A DNA stretch of 64,000 bases from Mycobacterium shinjukuense (GTDB lineage: Bacteria; Actinomycetota; Actinomycetes; Mycobacteriales; Mycobacteriaceae), in assembly GCF_010730055.1 (NCBI RefSeq), contig NZ_AP022575.1, forward strand, positions 3,348,001 to 3,412,000. The letters run 5' to 3'. The translations under genes and the position numbers were made by a program. This document shows, piece after piece, positions 18,055 to 25,955 of this stretch (its first letter is position 1; each line of letters opens with the position of its first letter). Under the pieces are notes generated by a model. That model was not told where the DNA came from. It saw nothing but the letters and a program-made list of their open reading frames with translations, and searched no databases.

Positions 18055-19536
18055 TTAGGGGTGTTGTCCGGTTTGCCGGGTGTGTTCGGCCTCGCCGGCC
18101 GGTTCGGCCTGGCCGGTTGACGGGCCGGGGTTGACGGGTGCCCGCCCACCCCGGTGGCCGCCGGCGCCGGCCCGGTCGCGGTGCTCGACGTCGTGGTCAT
18201 CACCGCGGGTGCGGGCGGCCGCGGGCGCGGGCTCACCCGCCGCCGCGGGCGTCGGTGGGGCAGCCGGGCGCGCCCACGCCGGTCGCTCCGGTCGGGCCGG
18301 CTGGGCAGCGATGCCCGCCGCCACCGGGCGCAGCGGCAGGCCCACACCACCCACCCCGACCGCGGTATGTACCCCCGCACCATCCCTGCGCCGGGGCCGC
18401 GGCGCCACCCGACCCGCGGCCTTGGCGCCGCTGGTGATCGCGCGGTCCTCGGGGTCCACCCGCGGGGTCGCATTCCTTGGCCGGCCCGCGCCGGCGTCGG
18501 TTGGTTTCACGGTGGTGTGCTGCCGGTTCCCGGGCGACGATGCGGCGCCGGCGGCCGCGCTCACCCGCTGGTAGCGGTGGGTGGCCTCACGGATCGATGA
18601 TGCGGTCTGTTGGGAATGCTCGACCAACACTGCCTGCATGGTGGCGCAGGTGATCAGCACGGGGGTGCAGACCAGGATTTGGTATTTAAGCGACAGGCTC
18701 AGCAGCCCCAGACGCTGCAGGGCTTCGGCCACCAGGGCGCAGACGGTCAAAAACCCGATGCTGGTGCCCAGGGCAATGCGCGTGTGGGTGATCTGGTCGG
18801 CGTGGTCTTGGACCAGGTGCTGGATGCGCTTGTCGGCCTCGGCCATCTGTGTGATCAATTCCCGCAGACCGGTGTTTTGGGCGTCGTAGGCTTCGGCGGC
18901 CAGGCCTTGCCACCCGTGGTGGGCCGAGGCCGCCGGCAACTGGTCAGCGATGCGGCCCAGTTTCGCCGAACCGCTGCCGAACCTTGCGCCGTTCTCGTCG
19001 CCGAACCCATCCAACAACGTCATCGCGGTAATCATCATTATCGCCGTATAAATAATGAAGGCATCAGACCACTTATCCGGCTGGTCACCTTTAGCCGGCT
19101 CTATTTTGTCCTGCTCGGTGTTGGCAGCATAGTTCTCAACAGAATCCGTGGCGGATTTTTCCAGCGAACCGTCCCCAGGCTCATCGGGTTCCACTTCCGC
19201 TTTACCGTCGTTGGACTCTCCATCAGTTTGAACTTGCCCTTCATCAGGTTGAGCTTGCCCTTCAGCCCACTCCTCACTCGATTCCGTAGCGAAAGACGAG
19301 CTGGATTCTTCAGTAACTGGCTCATCGGAACCTATTTGTCGGTCTTCAGAACCATCCGGCGATTTGCCACGACCTCTGCGAGTTGGAAATATTCGATGAA
19401 TCATCTTCCAATCCAATCCAGGATCGGACGGCGCGTCGCTGGGCGGGAGGTTGATCCACGCGTTTATTTCATCGTACTGTTGTGGAATAGGCGTAAGATC
19501 CGGATTTTCCAGAGTTGGGTCCCGCGGATTTGACAT
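18055..19536 (-). CDS. espE/espA-like ESX-1-associated protein, copy E (intact)
   Basis: 493 residues, ATG 19536 with GAGGATAT upstream. The N-terminus is unlike the other copies for its first 90 residues (MSNPRDPTLENPDLTPIPQQ, then DWKMIHRIFPTRRGRG). From QAQPDEGQVQTDGE it becomes the shared core: hydrophobic segment about 160-177, WxG with Trp209, the ADKRIQHLVQDHADQITHTR helix and two further hydrophobic segments. The C-terminus reads in frame to GGRAPVNPGPSTG and TRQTGQHP, the type also found in copy A and in the 3' remnant at 9.7-9.9 kb. It is the first gene of a likely E-D unit, with a shared upstream element 145-180 bp before it. Role as ESX-1 co-substrate is inferred from EspA/EspE likeness. 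Confidence 0.8.
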   Translation of the reverse strand: MSNPRDPTLENPDLTPIPQQYDEINAWINLPPSDAPSDPGLDWKMIHRIFPTRRGRGKSPDGSEDRQIGSDEPVTEESSSSFATESSEEWAEGQAQPDEGQVQTDGESNDGKAEVEPDEPGDGSLEKSATDSVENYAANTEQDKIEPAKGDQPDKWSDAFIIYTAIMMITAMTLLDGFGDENGARFGSGSAKLGRIADQLPAASAHHGWQGLAAEAYDAQNTGLRELITQMAEADKRIQHLVQDHADQITHTRIALGTSIGFLTVCALVAEALQRLGLLSLSLKYQILVCTPVLITCATMQAVLVEHSQQTASSIREATHRYQRVSAAAGAASSPGNRQHTTVKPTDAGAGRPRNATPRVDPEDRAITSGAKAAGRVAPRPRRRDGAGVHTAVGVGGVGLPLRPVAAGIAAQPARPERPAWARPAAPPTPAAAGEPAPAAARTRGDDHDVEHRDRAGAGGHRGGRAPVNPGPSTGQAEPAGEAEHTRQTGQHP

Positions 19537-19680
19537 CGTGCATATCCTCAGCTTTCATCGTTGTTTCGGACTTTTACAGCATAATATTGTGCGCGCTGCG
19601 GCTCGGCGACAGCGAGCGGTTTGGCGACGCAAAATCCCTCTTGTCGCAGCCGCAGGTGTAGGTGTTTACAGAAGTCGAGC

Positions 19681-19718
19681 GGCGTTTAGCAAGGATGGGG
19701 CGATCGTGAAATACACTC
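19681..19718 (-). promoter_or_regulatory. Shared island upstream element, copy 5 (copy E)
   Basis: Gene-sense reading is CTACGAGTGTATTTCACGAT then CGCCCCATCCTTGCTAA. The core ATTTCACGATCGCC is well kept, and the downstream CTTGC is recognisable. It lies about 145-180 bp before the start codon. Confidence 0.5.
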
Positions 19719-19894
19719 GTAGCGGCGATGCCCGTCGCCTGTGTTTTGCGCCGCGCTGATAGCAGCTGGATCGAAGCAGACTTTAGCGTCAGTCACCGTC
19801 GTAAGACCACCCGTTCGCCAGCAATACATCCGTCCGGCCTGTCGTGCCGGAAGTTCTCCATGGAGCAGTCGGAGTAACCCCTGCCGGGCCCCCC

Positions 19895-19928
19895 AGACCG
19901 AGCGAGCGAGTTTTCCCGCACACGGCTC
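19895..19928 (-). mobile_element. Possible group II intron domain V relic
   Basis: On the minus strand a 34-nt stretch begins GAGCCGTGTGCGGGAAAACT and ends CGCTCGCTCGGTCT. Length, the AGC triad at positions 2-4, the stem around a GAAAA-type loop and the closing CGGTCT resemble domain V of bacterial group II introns. The preceding GAAGGCTTGCTT also fits. Some pairs of the lower stem are lost. No reverse transcriptase frame is found, so it is at most a dead 3' fragment. Confidence 0.4.
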
Positions 19929-20172
19929 AAGCAAGCCTTCGACCCACCAGCGTGCCCACGCTTGTGGGGATCGCGGGGCCTCACAGCGGCCGAACAACCT
20001 GCGCGCGGTACACGTCGTAGGCGGCCACAGGTAGGCCACCGCACCGACGCGGTCGCGGTCCTTGTAGCGCACCCGAAAACGCCCCGTCTGTACGCCTTGA
20101 CCACTCCGCAGGGGTCGGCACGAGCTAGCCACCCCGGTCGATGATCGACCGGAAAGCAAGGGACTTAACCGA

Positions 20173-20481
20173 TCAGCGCAGCTGGTCGTCAAGCTTGCCG
20201 GCGTGGTGTTGGTCGGTGCGGTGATACGCCGCGGCGGCGGTGCGCAGGTTTGCGGCCAGACCTTTGGCGGCGGCTTGCAGGGCCTCACCCGCGGCGCGGC
20301 GCGCGGATTCGGCCTTGTCCACAGCACGATTGGAGTAGGCACTGGCCACGCCGTGGGCAACCCAGACATCGTGGCCGATACCGTTGGTCACCCGCGTCGC
20401 CGATCCGATTTGGTCGGCCACATCGTCTTGTTTGTGTGCCAGCTTCGACACGTGTGCTGGATTGACGACCAAATGACTCAT
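20173..20481 (-). CDS. espF: EspC/EspF-like small ESX-1 secretion-associated protein
   Basis: 102 residues, matching the length of EspC and EspF (about 103). It is a predicted helical hairpin (VNPAHVSKLAHKQDDVADQI, then AAGEALQAAAKGLAANLRTA) and ends with the YxxxD secretion signal YHRTD in AAAAYHRTDQHH. The family (ESX-1 EspC type) is secreted together with an EspA/EspE partner. The ATG at 20481 lies two bases after the stop of the espE-like gene, so the two are translationally linked as in espE-espF and espA-espC. Which of the two names fits best cannot be decided here; espF is used because the neighbourhood is ESX-1-like. Confidence 0.85.
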   Translation of the reverse strand: MSHLVVNPAHVSKLAHKQDDVADQIGSATRVTNGIGHDVWVAHGVASAYSNRAVDKAESARRAAGEALQAAAKGLAANLRTAAAAYHRTDQHHAGKLDDQLR

Positions 20482-20483
20482 AC

Positions 20484-21542
20484 CTAGTTCCCTTTCCTTT
20501 CGGTGCCTTTCAGGCTCGTTTCTGCAGATGGGTGATAGCCGGTGTGATTCATGTCCGCGGTGCGCTCAGCGTCTCCGGTCGTGCGGATTGGGTCGTTAGG
20601 CGCCCGCCCGGCACCGGCCCCATCGGCGGCGGCCCAGTCGTTGTCGTCGACGTCATTGTCGTGGTCTGCGGCGCGGGCGGGCCGCGCGGTCTGCTCACCG
20701 ACGACCCGGGTGGAGGTCTGCGGGGTAGCGCCCGGCCGCGCTGCAGTCCTTACCGATGCGGCCGGGCTCACCGGCAGGCCCGCACCGCCCACCCCGGCCG
20801 CGGGGGGTGGTGTGGTGCCGAAAGGCTGCGGTGACAGCGGCGACACCCCCCAACGATCCGCCACACCGCCTGAGACGGCCGGCCCGGCCACGACGGCGTC
20901 AGCGTTTGCCGGGCCCACCGCGGCCGACTGTGCGGTCGGACCCGTCGGCCCACCGATCGAACCCGCGTTCGCCGACACCCGGTGGTAGTGGCTGATCTCC
21001 TCACCCATCAACGATGCGGTATGCACCGAATGGTCGATCAATACCGCTTGGACGGGTATACACACAGCAAGCGCGACGCCAGACACCGTTAGCTGTAACG
21101 CGAGGGACGCAGTAAACTCGCCCTGCCTCTCAAGCTGAACGGCAACTACCCCGCATATGATGAGCAGACCGATGAAGAATCCCAACACACTTCGCGCGTC
21201 GAAGACCGTGTCCGCGTGCTTGTCCAAGAGATGTTCCATGCGCCTGTCGGTGTCAGCCATTTGCTCGACCAGCTCCCGCAGACTATTGCTCTTGGCGCCG
21301 AAGGCATCTGATGCAGAACCTTGCCACACAGCGTGCGGCAAGTCCGGCAACTGTTGAGCAATGTCGCTGAACTTCTTCCAGCCGCTGCCGAACCTCTCCC
21401 CCCTCTCTTGATCAACCCCGTCCAACGCCAGCATGGTCGCGACAACGACCAACACTTGCCCAATGATCATCCCGTAGGTCGTTTGTGTGGCGGCGACAGG
21501 TCGCGGTACTAGGCCAGCAAGACCTGGGCCTGCGGGAGTCAT
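20484..21542 (-). CDS. espE: EspE/EspA-like ESX-1 protein, copy F (diverged, paired with espF-like)
   Basis: 352 residues from ATG 21542 with AAAGGA ten bases upstream; a Met 60 bp further up is possible. It lacks the long acidic N-terminus of copies A-E: the hydrophobic segment (TTYGMIIGQVLVVVATMLAL) begins within the first 30 residues. It has the WxG motif (HAVWQGSASDAFGAK), the DRRMEHLLDKHADTVFDAR helix and two hydrophobic segments, and a Pro/Ala-rich tail ending GAGRAPNDPIRTTGDAERTA. Its sequence differs clearly from copies A-E, whereas those are nearly identical to each other. It is therefore probably the original espE-equivalent, kept with its espF-like partner, and copies A-E are a younger expansion. 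Confidence 0.82.
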   Translation of the reverse strand: MTPAGPGLAGLVPRPVAATQTTYGMIIGQVLVVVATMLALDGVDQERGERFGSGWKKFSDIAQQLPDLPHAVWQGSASDAFGAKSNSLRELVEQMADTDRRMEHLLDKHADTVFDARSVLGFFIGLLIICGVVAVQLERQGEFTASLALQLTVSGVALAVCIPVQAVLIDHSVHTASLMGEEISHYHRVSANAGSIGGPTGPTAQSAAVGPANADAVVAGPAVSGGVADRWGVSPLSPQPFGTTPPPAAGVGGAGLPVSPAASVRTAARPGATPQTSTRVVGEQTARPARAADHDNDVDDNDWAAADGAGAGRAPNDPIRTTGDAERTADMNHTGYHPSAETSLKGTERKGN

Positions 21543-21750
21543 TCCCTGGCATCCTTTCGAGCCGGTGGTGTTCCCGCGGATCGTTGAGGACCGCAGGCTC
21601 ACGGTTCCGGTGCTGCTTTGCGGAGTCCGGGCCGCACCGCCTTCCGACGGGCCCGCACGTCACTAGGACACCTTGCGATGACCGCAGAACACCGTACGAC
21701 GACCCCAGTACCGTTTCAGTCGCCCACCAGCAACGGTGATGTGCGTGTCT

Positions 21751-21790
21751 TGTGCAGGTATTTGGCAATCATGAAGTGTGCTGGTCGCAC
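21751..21790 (-). promoter_or_regulatory. Shared island upstream element, copy 6 (copy F)
   Basis: Gene-sense reading is GCGACCAGCACACTTCATGA then TTGCCAAATACCTGCACAAG. It lies about 210-250 bp upstream of ATG 21542. The flanking ACCCAGGTTTG is also shared with the PPE copy. Confidence 0.6.
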
Positions 21791-21903
21791 CACCCTCGAG
21801 TCACCGTGGCGCAAACCTGGGTGAGTCATTGCCAACCTGGTCGGTGGTCGTAGGCGAACGGTGACTAGTTTGACTGGGCTGTTGATCGTGTAGTTGTGTC
21901 AGA

Positions 21904-22627
21904 TCACACCGGCGAGGGCAAGCAGGGGTTGGGCGACACGGATGTAGCCGCCTTTGGGTGTGCGCCCGCTGTGGCGTTCGAGATCGAGCTGGTCCTTGCA
22001 CGACCACCTTCGCGCCCAGCGCCCCGAGGTGACGGGCATGCCCGAACAGCTCTGCGGCGATCTATATTTCGCCGAGCTTCGGGTCGGTCAGACGCCAAGC
22101 GACCGACCGGCATCCCCTCCGCCGTGCTGATCAGATACCGCTTCAACCCCCAAAACCGGCGGGAGTTCGCGGCGCAGCAGCCGTAGTTCGCCCACCCGGC
22201 CAGATCGGAACGCTTCACCGTCTCCCGGCATGCAGCCGCACGGCACCGGGGTGGCGTCGACCGAGCGAACCTGAGATCTTCGGCCCACGATGGGCACTGG
22301 CTGGCCAGATACCACATGGCCTGGCAGACCAGAGCGGTGCCGCCGCCGTGACCCGCGGGTGGTAGCCGGGCTGTTTCGGCAGGTGGCGGAATGGCTGCCA
22401 GGTCGGCCGAACACGTTCGCAGCCAATGATGTTCGCTGCGGGCGCCGAGCAGCACCTGGGGCATGGCCAGGCATACCAGCTCGGCGTCGAACAGCTTCGG
22501 CCGTCCCGAACGGCGCCAGTCGGGTTGGGCCACGTGATCGGCGATCCTCACCCACCGAACGTGTAACCATGGCGGCATCGCCCGGCGTGTCGCCGCCACC
22601 AGTGCACACTCGACGCAGCCAGCGCAC
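21904..22627 (-). pseudogene. Degraded IS982-like transposase
   Basis: Several pieces of one transposase are spread over frames on the minus strand: HVAQPDWRRSGRPKLFDAEL, LVCLAMPQVLLGARSEHHWL, the STPP in DLRFARSTPPRC, ETVKRSDLAGWANYGCCA and SRRFWGLKRYLISTAEGMP. Their order and wording fit IS982-type transposases common in actinobacteria. Frameshifts, a missing C-terminus and the lack of obvious end repeats show it is dead. It sits between the espE/espF-like pair and espH, where espG would be in ESX-1, so it may mark the deletion of espG and an inversion. Confidence 0.7.
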
Positions 22628-22721
22628 GCCCGACGCGGAGTCCCGAATACTCAGTTAGACCGCGATTGTCGGATGGCGACAAACACCAACGTTCGGGCTA
22701 GGGCAACTACTGTGGCCACCT

Positions 22722-22761
22722 TGCACTGTCATGACCTGGGCCGCACTGTCATGACCTGGAC
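22722..22761 (+). repeat. Two-copy 20-bp direct repeat
   Basis: GCACTGTCATGACCTGG occurs at 22725-22741 and again at 22745-22761, a 20-bp period with CTT versus GCC before each. The inner GTCATGAC is a perfect 8-bp palindrome, so each unit could bind a dimeric protein. It could equally be an insertion-sequence end. Confidence 0.5.
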
Positions 22762-22899
22762 GTGAGCGCACCTGGCTTGGCCAGAATCCATCAATAGATT
22801 CAGGCCCAGGACGGGTGGTGCGGTCGCGCGCCGTCGGTGGCGATGGTCACGCGATAGCAACGATGCTGTCGCCGATCACCAGGCCGGCCCGCGGCTGCT

Positions 22900-22943
22900 A
22901 CCAGCGAATTTCACTTCTCCCCAATGCTTGCCGAAATCCCGCC
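22900..22943 (+). promoter_or_regulatory. Shared island upstream element, copy 7 (espH)
   Basis: On the + strand: GCTACCAGCGAATTTCACTT then CTCCCCAATGCTTGCCGAAA. It faces the espH-like gene, starting about 190 bp upstream of it, in the same relative orientation as the copies on the other strand. Confidence 0.55.
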
Positions 22944-23135
22944 CGCCAGAGTCTTGGTCAACTCGAACACATAGGTCGCCGAGGCCCCATTCCGCCGGCG
23001 ACCGCCCACCTTGAGGCCCTGGAGTGCACACATGACCCAGCTATCAATTCAACATGCGCGAACGCAGGGACACGTTCTTGCTAATACCGCACCGTCGAAG
23101 TCAAACCACGCCGCTGTCAGCTCGAAAGCGTCGCG

Positions 23136-23783
23136 GTGTTCGCGACGATGACTACCCCGCACGGTGCACATGGGTTCGGAGACGACGACGGCGACTTCTC
23201 CTCCGACCCACATTTCTTCGGCACCGGCGGCGGTGCGGATATGGCCGATCTGGATTTTCTAGTCGCCGACCACCACAGCGACGACGATTCAGCCGACCTG
23301 GATTTCCTGGTCGCCGACCACCAGAGCAGCCAGGATTCGGAGTTCGATGCGCCTGAGGCGTACGCGCCCGTCGAGGACCCCACGGACAGCGAAATCGACC
23401 TCGACGCACTATGTCCGCCGACCCAGCAGGAAACCAAGGAGTTGGAGCCCCGGCTGTTCACGGTGACCAACCCCGCCGGGACGGTGTCGGTGTCAGCGCT
23501 CATGGGCGGCGCCATCCGCGAGGTCGAGCTGTCCGAGAAAGTGACCGACATGACTGAGTCGGAGCTTGAAGACGAGATACTTGTCCTTGCGGAACTTGCC
23601 CGACTAAAGGCGCAGTCTGCCCAATACACTTTCATGCTTGAAAACGTCCCCGAAACGCATTCAGAATACAGCTCTCAATTGCGCGACTTTATCGAACAGC
23701 ATCTCGATCTGCCGACGCCCGAACAGGCCGCCGCGGCGCAAGCGGAAGTATTTGCAAAGCGATACACCCATGACGACGGTTGA
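23136..23783 (+). CDS. espH: EspH-like ESX-1 protein
   Basis: 215 residues from GTG 23136, or 211 from ATG 23148; neither has a clear ribosome site. M. tuberculosis EspH is 183 residues. The C-terminal two thirds match EspH closely: RLFTVTNPAGTVSVSALMGG, REVELSEKVTDM, QSAQYTFMLENV, LPTPEQAAAAQAEVFAKRY. The N-terminal part is acidic with two short repeats of DLDFLVADHHS / DLDFLVADHQS that lengthen it. EspH is reported as a chaperone-like factor for ESX-1 substrates; that role here is inferred. It is the first gene of the mini-cluster, with the shared element upstream. Confidence 0.92.
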   Translation: MFATMTTPHGAHGFGDDDGDFSSDPHFFGTGGGADMADLDFLVADHHSDDDSADLDFLVADHQSSQDSEFDAPEAYAPVEDPTDSEIDLDALCPPTQQETKELEPRLFTVTNPAGTVSVSALMGGAIREVELSEKVTDMTESELEDEILVLAELARLKAQSAQYTFMLENVPETHSEYSSQLRDFIEQHLDLPTPEQAAAAQAEVFAKRYTHDDG

Positions 23784-23789
23784 TCACCT

Positions 23790-23961
23790 AAGCGCGCGCC
23801 GCAGGCCGGCACAGCAGGTTGGCGGCACCGACCGATACACGCGCGCCGGGGCAGACGGCGGAGCAGAATTCTTGGTCACTCGCGGGACATTGGGCCACAA
23901 CGGTGCGGGCGCGGCAGCAGAGCTGGCCGCCGTGCCTAGACACCTCAACATCAGCGCGTGA
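23790..23961 (+). pseudogene. 3' remnant of eccA
   Basis: Between espH and eccB, where ESX-1 carries eccA1, a short frame ends AAAELAAVPRHLNISA and a TGA at 23959-23961. This lines up with the EccA1 end as I remember it (MAEAIAAVHAHLNMRE). Upstream, GGTDRYTR may correspond to the GNGRYAR region. The AAA+ domain and all the rest of EccA are gone. Confidence 0.65.
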
Positions 23962-23964
23962 ACC

Positions 23965-25410
23965 ATGGCGAGTTTCCGACTTACCACCAGGATCCAGGTC
24001 AGCGGCTGGCGCTTTCTGCTTCGCCGGCTCGAACATGCCATCGTGCTCCGGGACACCCGGATGTTCGACGACCCGCTACAGTTCTATAGCCGGTCAACCA
24101 CGCTGGGGATCGTCGTTGCGCTGATGCTCGTGATTGGCGCCGGGTTGTTGGCCTACCTCAACCCGAAGGGCAATCTTGGCGACGCCACCCTTGTCGCTGA
24201 CCGCTCGACCAACCAGCTTTATGTGATCCTCTCCGGGCAGCTACATCCGGTCTACAACCTGACCTCGGCACGGCTGGTACTGGGCAATCCGGCCAACCCC
24301 ATGGCCGTCGCCTCCGCAGACCTGAATGGCATGCCCAAAGGCCAGACCATCGGCATCCCCGGTGCCCCGTACGCCACGCCGGTGTCATCAGAGACCTCGT
24401 CGGTCTGGGCACTGTGCGATACCGTCACCGCCGCCGCCAGCGATGCTCCCGCGCTGGAGACGGTGGTGGTGTCCATGCCGCTGGTCCCCGATGCCGCGAT
24501 AGATCCGATCCGGTCCGATGAGGCGGTTCTGGTATCCCACCAGGGCAAAGTATGGGTAGTCACCCCGGAAGGCCGGCACGCTTTGGATCTCGGCGACCGG
24601 GCCCTCACCTCCGCAGTGGGGATAGCCGAGACCGCCAAACCGATACCGATATCTGAAGCTCTGTTCAACGCGCTACCCGACGGCGGGGCCTGGCAGCTGC
24701 CGCCGATGCCCGCCCAGGGTGCGCCCAACTCTCTTGGGCTGCCCGACGATCTTGTGATCGGGTCGGTTTTTCAGATCTACACCGAACGCGGGCCGCAGAA
24801 CTTTGTGGTGCTGCCCGACGGCATCGCGCGGGTGAGTCCCACCACCGCTGACGCGCTGCGCGACGTCGAGTCACACGGCCTGCTTGAGCCCCCGATGGTG
24901 GAATCCAGTCTGGTGGTCAAGTTCCCGGAACAGGTGTACGCCTCCCCCTTGCCCGACGAACCGCTCAAGCTCACATCCGCGACCGAGGAGCCCACGCTGT
25001 GCTGGACGTGGGAACACACACCCGCCGATCAATCGCCGAAGATAACGGTGCTCACCGGCCGGCATTTGCCGATACCGCCGTCAGCCATGGCCGCAGGTAT
25101 CAAGCAAATCCAAGGGACGGCAACAGTTTTCACAAACTCCGGCAAGTACGTCACACTGCAGTCCCCGGATCCCCGACACGGTGAAGCCGCATACTACATC
25201 GACCCGCAAGGGGTGCGCTACGGGATTCCGAACGAGGAAACCGCGAACGCGCTGGGATTGAATTCGCCCAAGACCGCGCCTTGGGAGGTCGTTCGATTCC
25301 TGGTCGAAGGACCGGTGCTGTCCAAGGACGCCGCCTTGCTTGAGCACGACACGCTGCCCGCTGACCCTAGCCCCCGCAGATTTCCCGCCGAGCCCCCCGG
25401 AACACGGTGA
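23965..25410 (+). CDS. eccB: EccB, ESX-1-type core membrane component
   Basis: 481 residues, almost the same length as EccB1 (480). It follows the EccB1 wording throughout: QVSGWRFLLRRLEHAIV and RDTRMFDDPLQFYSRS before one transmembrane segment (about residues 46-66, GIVVALMLVIGAGLLAYL), then the periplasmic domain with LYVILSGQLHPVYNLTSARL and GIPGAPYATPV, two conserved Cys regions (ALCDTV, TLCWTW) and ILSKDAALLEHDTLPADPSP-type end. EccB is one of the four core subunits of the ESX membrane pore and has a large periplasmic domain. No EccC, EccD or EccE is encoded nearby, so this copy would have to work in another ESX complex, or not at all. Confidence 0.95.
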   Translation: MASFRLTTRIQVSGWRFLLRRLEHAIVLRDTRMFDDPLQFYSRSTTLGIVVALMLVIGAGLLAYLNPKGNLGDATLVADRSTNQLYVILSGQLHPVYNLTSARLVLGNPANPMAVASADLNGMPKGQTIGIPGAPYATPVSSETSSVWALCDTVTAAASDAPALETVVVSMPLVPDAAIDPIRSDEAVLVSHQGKVWVVTPEGRHALDLGDRALTSAVGIAETAKPIPISEALFNALPDGGAWQLPPMPAQGAPNSLGLPDDLVIGSVFQIYTERGPQNFVVLPDGIARVSPTTADALRDVESHGLLEPPMVESSLVVKFPEQVYASPLPDEPLKLTSATEEPTLCWTWEHTPADQSPKITVLTGRHLPIPPSAMAAGIKQIQGTATVFTNSGKYVTLQSPDPRHGEAAYYIDPQGVRYGIPNEETANALGLNSPKTAPWEVVRFLVEGPVLSKDAALLEHDTLPADPSPRRFPAEPPGTR

Positions 25411-25545
25411 CGATGACGAAACGGCTCACTGCGATCATCACCCGCGGTCACCGATTGACGCCGCCAAACCCCGGGCCTGGAATTTCGGTGTCACCAAACG
25501 GCGCTGCGGGAATCCCCGCATCCCCCGTCGAACCTCCGCAGAAGC
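25407..25545 (+). pseudogene. 5' remnant of eccCa
   Basis: GTG 25407 overlaps the eccB stop (GTGA), the usual coupling of eccB and eccCa. The first 45 or so residues, MTMTKRLTAIITRGHRLTP, correspond to the EccCa1 start (TTKKFTPTITRGPRLTP). The frame then leaves the family, before the membrane segments and any ATPase domain, and ends at 25625. The deletion of the rest of eccCa and all of eccCb brings PE35 to within 80 bp. Confidence 0.75.
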
Positions 25546-25625
25546 GCTCCCAACGCCACTCGGACAGTAGTCCCGCCACGGCGGAGTTGACCGTTCAACA
25601 CGCGAATTTCCGGAGAGATACCTAG

Positions 25626-25922
25626 ATGCAGCAAATGTCTTACCAGCCCACGGTTGCCGACATTGGCACACAAGTAAGCGATATCGCTATCAGCGGCCTG
25701 GCAACGGGCGCGACGGCGCTGACCTCGGTAACCGGGCTGGCGCCCGCGGGAGCAGACGAGGTCTCAGCGCAGGCGGCGACGGTATTCGCCTCAGAGGGCG
25801 CCCAGCTGTTGGCGATCCACGCACTGGCGCAAGAAGAACTCAAGCGGGCGGGCGAAGCGCTTCAGGCCATAGCCAGCATCTATGGGCAAGTCGACACCGA
25901 CGCCGCCAACACATTTGGGTAG
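25626..25922 (+). CDS. PE35: PE35-like PE protein
   Basis: 98 residues, the length of a PE domain alone. ADIGTQVSDIAISG, TALTSVTGLAPAGADEVSAQ and AATVFASEGAQLL match PE35 of the ESX-1 locus. The second helix ends in the YxxxD secretion signal YGQVD. ATG 25626 has GGAGAGAT upstream. PE35 and PPE68 form a secreted pair just before esxB-esxA, the same order as here, so the four genes are almost certainly one operon with spacings of 33, 93 and 31 bp. Confidence 0.95.
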   Translation: MQQMSYQPTVADIGTQVSDIAISGLATGATALTSVTGLAPAGADEVSAQAATVFASEGAQLLAIHALAQEELKRAGEALQAIASIYGQVDTDAANTFG

Positions 25923-25955
25923 ACACTTCGCATCGAGCAAGCAAGGGGACCGATC

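Larger units (their letters stand above)
19537..20172. other. Region between copy E and the espC/espF-like gene
   Basis: About 635 bp with the copy E upstream element (19681-19718) and a possible group II intron relic (19840-20000). The open frame on the minus strand from 20104 reads through that relic and is not a credible protein. An AT-rich AGCATAATATTGTG near 19580 could belong to a promoter for copy E. Confidence 0.45.
22628..23135. other. Intergenic region upstream of espH-like gene
   Basis: About 500 bp. It holds a two-copy 20-bp tandem repeat (22722-22761) and the shared upstream element (22900-22943). No gene is recognised. Confidence 0.5.
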
